Of a stretch of 64,000 nt of DNA, positions 34,357 to 46,493 are shown piece by piece. Origin of the DNA: Purshia tridentata. Taxonomy: Eukaryota; Streptophyta; Magnoliopsida; Rosales; Rosaceae. Location: the NCBI GenBank assembly GCA_003254885.1, contig QANT01008781.1, positions 28,903 through 92,902 of the forward strand, read 5' to 3'. Each line of letters begins with the position of its first letter. Within the stretch, counting starts at the first letter, position 1. The notes under the pieces are model-generated. The model made no database searches and was not told the origin of the DNA. It saw only the letters and a list, made by a program, of their open reading frames with translations. Made by a program: the position numbers and the translations under genes.

Positions 34357-37300
34357 AAAAGGACTTTTGGAAAACACCTGAGCCTATACTTGAGAACTCA
34401 AATGACAGAAATTGGAAGTGGTTTAAGGTAAGCAATATTTCAAATTATGAGAATATAGATTAAAAGATTCTTAGTTAAGTAAAATTACAATATTAATTTT
34501 GTTTGTCCTTTATATTATAGAATTGTTTAGGAGTATTAGATGGAACCTATATTAAGGTGTGTGTACCAGAGTTAGAAAAACCAAAGAATAGAATAAGGAA
34601 AAATGAAATTGCAACATATGTCTTGGGTATTTGTTCTCCAGACATGTAGTTTGTGTATGTTGCCGGGATGGGAAGGTTCCGCACATAATCGAAGAGTCCT
34701 TAGAAATTCAATTACTAGGAGAAATGGCTTAAAAGTCCCTAATGGTAACATTCAAAACTATTATAAATTGATATTTCTTTAAATATTTGTATTTTAATGA
34801 CATGTACACTATAAGAATCAGTGAGTGTAATATCGAAATTATTGCTGAAATTTCGTTTTTTAGGGGGGGCAAAATCTAAACTCTATACCAATTATTTATC
34901 GGGCAAATATTGAAAATTTCGGTGAAATTTCGAGCAAAATTTTAGGCAACATCAAAGACTATTTTTGGCTGAATTTCGCGATATTTCATCGAAATTTTGG
35001 GGAAATTTTTGCGAAATTTGGGCCAAAATTTGATAGTGGTTCCAAAAAATCACAGTTTCTTCACTCTGTCTTCACTGTTCTTGGATTATCTGATTTTGCT
35101 GTTTGGCGTTTTGACCTTTATTGTTCTTTTTCATTTCCCAATCCCAACCCCCCTTTCCTGATCGAATTTCAGAACTTTTCAAAACAATTTTCAACTTCTT
35201 TCTCTCTCACTCCTTCTCACACTCAAACTCTTACTTCTTTCTCTTGCTGATCGGATCTACTCTGGTCCTCCCACCTCCGGCCACATCCTGGTGCCCAGCA
35301 GCAGTCCTTGCTCCACCCCCAAAGCTCTCCCTCTACTGCCTCCAAAGTTCTCCCTCTGCGCGTAGAGACTACTGTTTAGATAATTAGATCCAGTCCATCC
35401 AGCCACTATTAGTTAGTAAGTATCTCTATCTTTCACTGTTTATCACTAAAACTCTATTAGTTTTAGACTTTTAGTAAGTATGAAATTGGTTGGGCAGCTT
35501 GGGCTTGTCTTTTTTATCACTTTTTTTAACCTTATTATGTTGAATTTGTTGTTGATTTTGGTTGATAATTATTAATTGATAATAAGTGATTTGAAATCTG
35601 AATATCTGATAACTTGATAACTTGATAATTAATCATAGTTTCATAGATTATTCATGAGTCATGACATTTAAATATTTAATAGTTTGATAATTTGATTGAA
35701 ATTTGATAAATGATAATTGATTGATATAGTAAATAGTAATAAACTAATAATAATGGACATGGAAATAAATGGAAATTATGGGATTATGATTTATGAATCT
35801 ATATTGATTATGAAAATGATATTAATATGGAAATTATACTAAATTACTAATATACTATTAGTGTATTATATTAGCCTTATTAGGTAAATACGTAATTAGG
35901 TACTAAATTAGTAATCGACATTATAGTGACTATGTCTATATTCTTTAATCTTATAGAGTTAATAGTCTAGTCTAATGTCAAATATGGAATGTTAATAAAT
36001 AAATAATAATGGAAATGGATCAAATGGTATATTTGTATTTCGTAATTTGGTATTAAATTATTAATAATATACTAATGAAATATGGAAATAGAAAATATGG
36101 TAAATCCGTAAATTGATAATAAAATGGCAATGGGCAATTGCCGAATTGGGGATATGGACTATATGGATGTGTGATATCACTGATATGATATGATTCTATC
36201 ATTAATATGATTTATATGAATTTTTGAATGGAATGTGTTTGGTAGTCTTGGACCTCTTAGTAGAACCATAGAAGACTAGTAGTATGACTTTATAGTATGT
36301 ATGATTGTGGTTGTGTATTGAGTCTATTGACTATTGACTATTGATTTTATTGGTCTTTTGTTATTAGGTACTAAACAACTAATATGGCAAGTGGAGAAGG
36401 AAGCTCAGGAAGGTATCGTGATTCGGCTTGGCAGCATGCACTTCCAAATCCAGAGAATAAAAATGGTTCAATATGTAGATATTGTGGCCTAGTAATGAAG
36501 AGTGGTGGAGTGACAAGACTGAAATACCACTTTAGTGGTATGAATCCTGGTGCCAATGTGCAATGTTGCACTAAAGTCCCACCTGAGGTGAAGCAAGACA
36601 TTTTTGAGATATTAGGATTAAAACAAAACCAAAAGAACAAAAAAATGCAGCGGATAGAAGAGCTTCAAGCAGAATTTCATAGAGGAAATGAAATAAACTC
36701 AAGTGACAGTGATGAAGACGATGATGATGACCATAATGATGATATAGGAGTTGAAGAGTGAAGAGAATTTTGGGCTGCAATTCGAGCATCCAAAGCAGCA
36801 CAATGGGACCGAGAACACCTGAATAAAGTTTCGGATAGGGGACAAGGTTCTGGTTCTATTAGTTGCGCACCGTTGAGAAGAGGATCAAGCATGAAGGAAT
36901 CACAACCAGTGCCTCCATTAGCAACAAGCTATTGCAAGTCCAAATCATCACGCCAAAAGAGTGTTAAAAACCTCTTTTCTGGAGGGTCACTGAAAAAGAA
37001 GATGAATCGCTTAATAGCTAAGTTCTTCACATATGAAAATGTTCCTCCATCAAAAGCAGCATCTCACCATTTCAAAAACATGGTGATTGGCTGTCAGCAG
37101 GCAGGAAAAGGTATCGAACCTCCATCACCCTTTCAGATCCGACACACATAGGAGTTTGCAGAAATGCAAGAGCATGTCAAGAAATTGAAAAAGAATTGGG
37201 CAACTTATGGTTGCACAATTATGTACGATGGTTGGACGGGTCCAAGTAAGTTGGCCATTATAAACTTTATGGCATACTCAAGAGGCAAGATTGTTTTCCT

Positions 37301-38215
37301 CAAGTCCGTTGATTCTTCAAATCGCATCAAGGATGCATAATATATATGGGCTAATAAAGGATGTGATAGCGGAGGTAAGAGCAGAAAATATTATTTAATT
37401 TGTGACCGACAATGGTTCCGCATATGTCGCAGCAGGAAAAAGGTTAATGAGGCGATATAATATATACTGGATGTTGTGTGTGGCACATTGTATTGATCTT
37501 ATGTTTGAAGTGATTGGAAAGAACAATAAAGTTGCTAGTGTGATCAAACAGGCTCAAAAGATCACGAATTTTATTTACAAACATAACTGGTTGTTGCTGC
37601 CACCTGATTCGCCACTCAGTACATTGCCGTGAATAGTTTATTTAAAAAGAGTCCAGGGTTGAAGCGATTGTTCACTACTACTGAGTGGACCAAAAGCAAC
37701 TTCGCGAGGTCAGAAACCGGAGTAATGGTGGAAAAGATAGTACTTGATAATCATTTTTTGCAGCAGGTGGTTCAAATTTGTGGTTTCTTAGAGCCTATAT
37801 ATATAGTTTACGTATTGTCGATATGGAGGTGGTACTTACCATAGGATCTGTTTATGAGTTGATGAATAAAATGAAGGATGAATTACTGAGCAAACATGGT
37901 GCCTAGTGGGTGTAAAAATCATTGAGTATAGGTGGTTTAAGACATTACAGCACAATTTGCATGCAGCAGGTAACCCATCTAATTTTTTTGTTATTTTAGT
38001 TCTATTTTTTTATATTGATCTAACAACCTAGGAAAGCTAGGCTATGTATAAGTTTACTAATTATGTATGTCTATATTTACAATTTACTTGATGCAGCCCA
38101 CTATTTAAATCCTTGTTACCAATATAGAGAAGATGTTGGGAATGATGGTCAACTTATTCGGGCAGTGCACAACGTCTATCAAAGATTAGATCCTTTATCA
38201 ACTGAAATTTCCAAC

Positions 38216-39923
38216 CGTTGTCAGTTTTATTAGAGCAAAAAAATAATGTAATAAGAATGGTGCTCTAATTAGCTCGTAAGTGCACGAGTCGCGAAGTAGC
38301 AAGACATGCAAGCACGAAGCCGATCCCTCAGAGAAGAATATTGATGCAAGAACTACTACTCTAACCAAATTCAATTAAATCAAACACTACTCACACACAC
38401 GATCAGGGGGTTGGATTGGTTTTAAAGACTTCAAATAAACTAAAATGTTGTAAAATAATAACAAGAATCAAGAGAACGAAACACTAGGGTTCAAAATCCA
38501 CCACTAGTTCACTACTTCCTTCCTATGAATTATATTCCTTTAATAACATACATGTTCATGAAGTTTGCCTACCAAAAGCTTTGGTTATTTCCTTTTGCAT
38601 ATACTAGGAGTCTCTAAATCTGCCCTAGCAAGTTAACTTACATGTTCCTAGACAAGCTAGGCCAATCACCCATGCAAGAGTCATTAAGATTCATGAAGAT
38701 GACAAACACATAGACCATATATCCACCTTAATATACACTATGCAATCTATGATCCCTTCACCCAAAGATATTTTCTTGGGATATCTCCATGTTGCAAATT
38801 GAAATTATCATCCTTTTGAGCTTATTTAATTCCACAGCATACACTAAATGCATTTAACCTAAGGTGATCAGTCAAAGGCGCCACACAAATAGGGTCAATC
38901 TAAACAGAGATCCACGATTCATAAACATGCATGTATTAATATTCAACAATCCATAGGAAAATCAGGTAGCATAACTAGGGCTTCATCCTAGCCCTAGCTT
39001 TGAGTTTAGCTAGACATAATTAACATAAGCATAATTAAAAGCATAAGCTAAAACTAAATAAATAGAGAAAGAAGAGAAAAGCAAGCCATGGGCAGCAAGG
39101 TGCAAGCGGCAGCTCAAGGCAGCAGTAGCGGCGGCACAAGGCAGCAGGTGGCAGCACAAGGAAGCAAGGAGCGGCGGCAAGGCAGCAGGTGCAGCGCAAG
39201 GCTTGGTTCTCCTTCCTTTGGCTAGCAAAAATCCCCTCTCCCTTTCTCTCCCTCTCTAATTCTAAATTCTTGTGAAAAATAATAGATCGCAAATTTTGAA
39301 GTATAATGAGGTTTATATAGGGAGGCTTTCCTTGGAGAAGAGGGAAAGGGAAAACACTTAAAATTAGGGTTTGGAGGCTGGAGGCTTGCGGCAACCATAG
39401 GGCCTTGGCCCATTAGCATATGCGGCTGCCCTAGGGTTTTTAATCCCCTAGGCTTGCAGCAACTTAAGCCCATATCTTCCTTTCACATGCCATTTGATGC
39501 CCACTCATCTCTTAGCCCAATTGTCTTCATATGAAGTGGCCTACTACTCCTTGGAAGCTTCTAGAACACTTTCCTTCATATTTCATAATTCCCTTACGAA
39601 ATGATTTCAACTAGGGTTTTGCTTTCCTAGTTCAAGTAGGATTTACATTTCCTACACTTCTTGCCTTGGACACTGATGGTTTTCCTGGTCTGGCTAGGAT
39701 TCCTTGTTTAAGTAGGATTTCAGCTCTCCTAGTTCCATCAGGATTTCTTCAGTTTCCTAGCTTGATTAGGAAATGTTCGAAAATAGCTCTTTTTCTTTTT
39801 CCTCATTTGCTCCAGAATACCTACAAAACACTAAAACAACACAAAAGCACACAAAACGCCAAATTCTAGCATTCTAGGTTAAGGAGTTAGCATAAGAAAG
39901 TGTGCAAAAATGTACACTTAACA
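38216..39923. mobile_element. 1.7 kb TG...CA repeat (solo-LTR-like), copy 2
   Basis: Inserted in the hAT transposase with a perfect 5 bp target duplication CCAAC (38211-38215 and 39924-39928). It begins CGTTGTCAGTTTTATTAGAGC and ends CACTTAACA. It shares ordered blocks with 31197-32804: GCACGAGTCGCGAAGTAGCAA (near 38282) and AAGGTGATCAGTCAAAGGCG (38870-38890). The (TC)n position is replaced by GGCAGCA-type repeats at 39090-39200. There is no coding capacity; the frames at 39010-39473 lie in low-complexity sequence. Confidence 0.75.
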
Positions 39924-40712
39924 CCAACTTTGGAAATGAGGTGAAAAAAAACATGTTACCATAATACTTTTATAGAATTTGGTTGTCCCTCATTCCTATA
40001 ATTGTATATTTGATTGATATTGTGTGATTTGTATCTAGGTAACATATTTCAAAGAAGCGCGGAGAATGTTTGGAGAGCGAGCTGCAATTGATGCTAGAGA
40101 AAATATGTCTCCTAGTAAGTATAATTTTATTTTTTGGGATCAACTTAATTATTTATTTCTATAGTTAAAATTTAAACTTGAACTTACATAAAGAAATTTC
40201 TCAATTCAGGAATGCTGGATCATGTATGGGTGCGATGGGCCTACTGTCAGAAAATTGGCCATCAAAGTTCTTTCACAAATGTCGTAACCATCTGCTTGTG
40301 AAAGAAATTGGAGCACTTTCGCTCTGATACACACTAAGCAAAGGAATAGGCTCTCATATAGTAGATTAGAAAATATGATCTATTGCTACTATAATATGAA
40401 GCTTCACCTTTGAGAGAGACAAGCAGAACAAGATTGTGTCGAGGAATATGATCCGTTGGATATGTTTGAAGATCTCACGGTGAATGATGATATAGAGGGA
40501 GACCAACTTTACCAGTGGATCAGGCCCTCCCATCTAGATGATGACATCGGCAATCCAGATTCTCAAGTTACAGATCAAGCCCGCGTAGAAAGTATAAATG
40601 AGGAGGTGAGCCTTGATAGGACTAGTAGTTTTAATGACCTTATGAGAAGTCCAAATCGTAACCAAGGCGCTAATCCTTCTCGATTAAACCACTCTAACAC
40701 AGAATCAGATAG

Positions 40713-43291
40713 TGTAACGACCCGTACTCCGTAAGGTAAATTTCTAAATTTTAATTAGCCTTCGGGGCCTAAAGTTGACTTTGGGTTTGAATAAGATTTA
40801 ATGTTTGACCTTGGGTTCGTTAGGAAGGCCTCGGGCTTACGAGTTTATAGACATGCGGCATGTCCCATTTAGAGGGACGGTTTGAAAATTTTGAACGTGG
40901 CAAGAGACCTAGAAGTTGAATTTTTAAATTATTGGGCCCTTGGAGTAGAATTTAACATGGTTGCGTAGAGCTCGACTCCACAAGTTCGTAGACACGAAGT
41001 ATGCATCAAACGGAGTTACGGTTTGTAAGTTATGGACGAGTGAAGTGAGTGGCAAAATCGTAAATTGGGTGACTTAGCCTTTAAAGATTCCAGAATTTTT
41101 CGGAATCTTCCCTCCTTCTATTTCTCTCCTTCCCCTTCCCTTAGCCTGCACAGTCTCCCCTTCACTCTCCCTGCGCGCGACACACACACACCCCCCGTCC
41201 AGCTGCTTCCGGCTAGACCCAGCCGCCGACAACCTCTCTCCCGCTGACGCCAGCCAGCCAGCAACGCCCACGAAGTCGACCAGCTCCTACGTGCGCTGCT
41301 GCTCGAAAGGAACCCCACAAGCCTCCGGTTCTTCCAGTTTTTCCGGTCAGTTTTCGGCGCCATTTCTGCCCATTTTAGGTGGGTTTCCTCCCTCTCTCTT
41401 CCATCATTAAAATTACTTGTGTTGTGTTACCAATTTGGGTTATTTTGGATATGCGGAAAATTAGAGGTTTAAGCCCCAAATTAGAAAGTCTTTAATCTGC
41501 GGCTTGGGGTACGAATTGGTGGTCGGGTTAGCTAATTTTAATCTTAGGGACTCTAAATTTCGGTTTAGAACCTTGGGCTTCAAGGAAAATTGAAGAAATT
41601 GGAAGTTGGTGAATGAGGGGCTTGGCCATTTTGGGTGGTTGCTCGAAAATTTGGGAAATTGGAACGAACTAATGATATTTTAACCGAATTTCACCAATTA
41701 GAAACTTAATTCGGAGTTTGGATTGATGGGTTCGAAAGAAAGGGTAGAATTTATGAATTTGGGGTTGGAAGCACCACTTTGTTTGGGGTTGAGATTAATA
41801 TGACCCTTTAATCACGAAATTTAGGATTTATTGTTGATTTTAGATTTTACTAAGCGGGTTATTAGCTTGGGTTGTATAGAAAAGACCGAGGTTGANTAGC
41901 TTGGGTTGTATAGAAAAGACCGAGGTTGACGAAACCCCAATTTATGGGTTGTAGGCACTTTAAACTTTGGAACTAATGGCATATTTATTTTTTTTCTCAT
42001 AGGGACTACACCCGAGATTGAGGCAACCCAGCCGAACGACGAGACTAGATTTCCTTGACAGTGAGTGGACTTGTCTTATTTAAAGTTTATTAAATTTTTA
42101 AGTCGAATTTTATTTTCTTATGATTTGCTTGGTCGTGAACTTCAATTATTGAAGTTGATTTCGGGATCTTGAATGTTATTAAATGAGTTGTACAGATTGA
42201 TATTTCTTATCAATTTATTATGATTGAGGCTTCTGTGAAAATAATTTAAATGATGGTTTCCTGGAGCAATTATTGATTTCCTCGTAAATTTTAAGAAAGT
42301 TTTGAATTGAGTTACACAGTGTTGATTGGAATGATTGAATAACGGTTGGTTTTGGATCTTATTAAGCACCCATTTAGTACCCGTTCTGTATACTAAAATT
42401 GTATAGGTCTTTGGGACCCATCACGGCACACACATAGGCTTTGGGTTGTGTGCCGGGATGCTTTGCCCTTTGGGGGTGGCCTTGCGTGCATGTACGGCAG
42501 ATCAGTGGCCCTGCATGTGTATGATAGATCACGACTCTGCACATGTACAGCAGGTTATAGTCCTGCATGCGTACGGCAGGCTGTGGGCACTGCGCATGTA
42601 TGGCAAGCTATACGGATAATTTGGGAGCGAATAAAGTATTTTGATTTAAACTTTGGAATTTTTCTTATGTGGGGAAATTTTGTTGTTTTTGCATAATTGA
42701 ATTTCCGCTCTTTTAAGGCAAATAATTGCAAAGTATATTTACTAGCTTTTGTAATGATTGAAAATGGAAATTATTAAATCCGTTTTAAAAACTGGGGGTT
42801 TTCATGGAGAGTTCTTGAGGTCTTTGTGTGATCTTTTTGGTTGGTTTCCAAAAGTTATTTTATTTTTGTCCACTCACTGGGTTGTCTCACTTTTACCTTG
42901 TGTTGTTCTTTTTAAATTTCCCCCAGGTAACTGCGGTGGTGCGGTCGAGCAGAGATAAGTCAAGGACACCCTAGATTTTGTAATCTTGTAAATTTCGTTT
43001 CTTTTGTTCTTAATTAGTTATGTTACGTAAGGTAGTTGGACTGTAACGGTACAGGTAACACTTTTAGTAGCAAAATTTTATCTTGGGTTCCTTTTATTAT
43101 GATTTCGGGTCGGAGACCCTTGCTTGTGGTAGAGGAGCTGGCTTAGAAGTGTATTTTACAGGATTTTCTAAGTAAGGGTTAGTCCAATTTCAGGGGAGGT
43201 TCTGCTGAATTTTCGATAGGATTTCCCTTGATATTGGATTCCCGCAGGATCACTCCGAGTTCCAGGGTGGAATACGGGAAGGGTCCTATCA
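40713..43291 (+). mobile_element. Solo LTR C, Ty3/gypsy-like, 2.58 kb
   Basis: Begins TGTAACGACCCGTAC and ends GGGTCCTATCA, with the perfect duplication GATAG (40708-40712 and 43292-43296). It is the same family as LTRs A, B and D: conserved GGACCCATCACGGCACACAC box at about 42414-42435 and five 27 bp tandem units (42480-42610). It interrupts the 3' part of the hAT transposase. An N at 41896 lies between two identical 33-base stretches, so the true length is probably about 34 bases shorter. Confidence 0.9.
41863..41929 (+). repeat. 33-base direct repeat flanking an N (likely assembly artefact)
   Basis: 41863-41895 and 41897-41929 are identical (starting TAGCTTGGGTTGTATAG) with the N at 41896 between them. 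This looks like unmerged contig overlap and not a biological duplication. Confidence 0.85.
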
Positions 43292-44623
43292 GATAGCCCT
43301 ACCAATAATAGAAATATAGTGGTGAAGGTGGTGGTGGTGGTGGATATGAAGATTATACTAGAGATCGTCAAGAGTTTGTTAGCCCATTTTCGGTGAAGCA
43401 AACTACACACATGCAACACAAGATGAGGATCATCTGAGTAGGCGTGCCGGACCAAGTGGTGCCTTAGAAAGGGGCTATAGTCGCAAAAGAAGAGGTAATG
43501 TAAATCTAGTACCAGAAGAAGAAGATTCATTATCGACAAATTTTGGCTCTATGGGGGTAGGAGATGATAATTACACTTATGGACAAAACCCTCCAATCTA
43601 CCCATCATATCCTTTTTACTCAAGTGAGTCTGGCCACAACAAGAGTCAAACTCTTCATATGGTTAAATTCCACCACAAGTATCACCTCGTGATCCATATA
43701 GGCAATTATATGGAAAATTATGCTAGAGAGGCATTATTATATGATTATTTGTCCTAATACACCTACTCTAGACAAGATGATAATGAAGATAGTAAAAATA
43801 TGGAACCTGCTAGAAACTCTATGTGGTATTGAATACTTATGAGTTATTGTAGTATAATTTATAAATTTGAGCTGTTATTTATGTAATTATTAATTATTGT
43901 AGCATTTTTTTAATAGAATTTGTCTACAGCACATATTATATTCACCTTATATCACATGAAACCTATAATATGATTTGGTTGCTTCCATGTTTTTTATAAA
44001 TATAGTAGATAATATGTTAAATAAGCATATGGTAAAGTTTCATTTAAAATTTTCGTCGTTTAACATTAATTTCCATCATTTTTGTCTAAAACCTAGCGAA
44101 ATCAAAATTTATTCAAAATTTCCGTCAAAATCGAAATTACATTCCTTGATAAGAATATAACTTTTGTTTTTCTTTTCTACATTAGGCTTTTATCATTTTA
44201 CAGATGCAGGCTACACCAATGGAAAAACTTTTCCTCGCACCTTTTAGCGGACAAAGCTACTAGGGGTGTGATTTGGATTGGTAAATTCGATCCGACAATG
44301 TCCAATTTTATTTAGGCCAAATCAAATCCTAAATCTGAAAATTCTAATTTAAAATTGGAATGGAATTAGAATGTTTTTGTAAATTCCGATCCGATCCTAT
44401 CCGAAGAATTCTGAAATTTTCTGAAGGCATTCTAATCCTATATTTTCGAAATTATGCCAATTTATTCCATATTTATATTAATATTATATATTTTATCATT
44501 TATTTAGTATGATACTTATATATTAAAAAATATTATAAATTTTATTAATATAAACATACATATATTAAAAATAGGGTATTTTTTTAAAAGCCCATTTTAG
44601 AAAATTTGCTATTTATCCGGCCT

Positions 44624-44650
44624 GCCGCTACAGTGAATTACTGTAGCGGC
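44624..44650. repeat. Perfect hairpin, 11 bp stem
   Basis: GCCGCTACAGT, loop GAATT, ACTGTAGCGGC. A related imperfect form occurs near 14028 (TACTGTAGTGCGCTACAATA), so it is probably part of a MITE end. Confidence 0.85.
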
Positions 44651-46151
44651 CAACTTTTTAAAAAACCTGGTGCTACAGTAACTTTGAGAATTGTTACGGT
44701 CTAACAGTAACAATTCTTACTTTGTAAAAAAACTTAAAAAAAATGCAACTTATACGAAACTTACATTTTTTGTGCATATAAACACATCCAAAATAGCATA
44801 AAAGGCCCTTTTTTTTTATCTACAGAATTGTTACTGTTGGGCAATAAAGATTATCTTATTATTACTGTCTGACAATAATAAATTAACAATAATCTTAGTG
44901 TTACTTCCGGACAGTAAAAATCACCTTATTGTTACTGTTAGATATTGTTACTATAATACAAGAAAGAACTTATGAAACTAAAGATAATATAACCAGGGTA
45001 CAAGCAATAGTATACAACATAATGTGATAAAAAAGAAAAAGAAAAAATACAACAAGCTTAATTAGATGTTTGGCTATTACTACTGTTCTCATAATCAAAA
45101 GCCTTTTAGACCTGTCTTCTCTTCCCATACTTCTCTTGAAATAAATAAAACCAACATTAATTACTCATATTGCCAAGAATGGAGAAAAAACAATGAGGAC
45201 CAATTACCATTTTCTTAAAAAGCTTCACTAGCATACCATTTCTCAAGTCCTTCTCATTATTAAAAGTAGCAACCTAAACCAAATTATCAAGAAAGAAACA
45301 GTAACCTATAGAGCCAAATGCAAAATGATGATGATCATGACAACAAAGACAGAAAGAAAAAGACGCTCACAACTTTCTTAGTAGCTTCAACAATATCATA
45401 CTCCATAAGTGCATCCAATTGCGGTAAAGAACCAAACACATTCATGTAAGAGGCTGCCAAAAAATCTTTAAAAGCCTTTTTGTATCGTACTCCATGAGGT
45501 GTTGAATAGAAAGTCTTTTTGTATTCTCAATGAATGTTGTTTGCCTTTGTAATACAAGTAAATCAGGGACTGCCAACATGTTAATGAAATTCTTCCTTTT
45601 TCATCCCGAAGAATACAGAGATTAAGGCTAGACATACAACCAGGAAGAATGTTACTGCTACATTCTTAGGAGTTAGAACACGGATCTCTAGCAACATATC
45701 CTATTTGTTAGAATATACCCTAGCTGCTTTCAGCCTTTTCCTCAAGCAATGACACCTCCTTTTATTTTTGTCACTGTTAAAGATAGTTTTTTGTCCTATT
45801 TTGTTTATGGGGAAGGTGCATCCCCTTAACAAGGAATACTGTAGACCCCTGGTGTATTGTTTCTAAAAGAAAAAGGGGAAAAAAAGCTTAAGAAATGGTG
45901 CAATAGAAAATGAAATGCTGACCCTTCTAAAAGCTTGAATTATCCGTTGATACATGTAGTAAACTAATGGCAGCCCTAAAATCATTAACAATTTTCCATC
46001 CACAAATACAAGTTCCATATAATTATGAGAACCCAGAACTCCAAATGAATAAAATATACTTTAGAAAACTCAACAATATATATAACATAAATACCATTCA
46101 AGCAGAGAACTAATCAGATCATAAACAATGTAGGCCATGTTTCCAAGCTAC

Positions 46152-46493
46152 TTCTTTGGTTTCTTCTACTTCAAAATAACTATTAATGAAAGGTATCACC
46201 TCTAATCTATTAGAAATGAGACAAAAACTACTTAGTTTCCAAATTGATGATAAATCAAAAATTATAATCCCCTTTACTAATCTAAGCTAAGAGACAAAAG
46301 AGACATAGAGATAGGAAGCTAGTTCTTTGCTTTCTTCTACTTCAAAATAACTATTAATGAAAGGTATCACCTCTAATCTATTAGAAATGAGACAAAAACT
46401 ACTTAGTTTCCAAATTGACGATAAATCAAAAATTATAATCCCTTTCACTAATCTAAGCTAAGAGACAAGAGAGACATAGAGATAGGAAGCTAG
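46152..46493. repeat. Tandem duplication, 171 bp period
   Basis: Copies 46152-46322 and 46323-46493 both run from TTCTTTGSTTTCTTCTACTT to GAGATAGGAAGCTAG. They differ at only a few positions (for example TTGATGAT versus TTGACGAT), so the duplication is recent. Confidence 0.9.

Larger units (their letters stand above)
36384..43830 (+). pseudogene. hAT transposase (BED finger, DUF659, hAT dimerisation), decayed
   Basis: Starts MASGEGSSGRYRDSAWQHA just after an AG acceptor. A BED zinc finger (CRYCGLVMKSGGVTRLKYHF; Cys-X2-Cys then His) spans residues about 30-55, followed by an acidic stretch. In-frame stops at 36759 and 37149 and a frameshift near 37340 interrupt it. Then come the DUF659/RNase H-like parts (YDGWTGP, FVTDNGSAYVAAG, CVAHCIDLMFE), to 38215. 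After the inserted 1.7 kb repeat, a piece at 40038-40120 and the C-terminal hAT dimerisation region (about 40205-40430, with a SACERNWSTFALIHTKQRNR-type reading) remain. A low-complexity Gly/Tyr-rich tail resumes after solo LTR C at 43297. Not functional. Confidence 0.85.
34819..44148 (+). mobile_element. hAT transposon with perfect 8 bp target duplication
   Basis: The ends are CAGTGAGTGTAATATCGAAA and, reversed on the right, CAAGGAATGTAATTTCGATT. They are flanked by identical ATAAGAAT copies (34811-34818 and 44149-44156). The 8 bp duplication and CA-starting terminal repeats define hAT elements, and a BED-zinc-finger/DUF659/dimerisation-type transposase lies inside on the plus strand. About 5.0 kb is original sequence; the rest is a 1.7 kb repeat (38216-39923) and solo LTR C (40713-43291). 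It sits in the last intron of the PIF/Harbinger transposase. 34819-36383 is a non-coding leader with A/T-rich intron-like sequence. Confidence 0.93.

Noticed and set aside
39010-39473. Ala/Cys/Leu-rich minus-strand frames
   Set aside because: They lie in GGCAGCA-type low-complexity sequence inside the 1.7 kb repeat.
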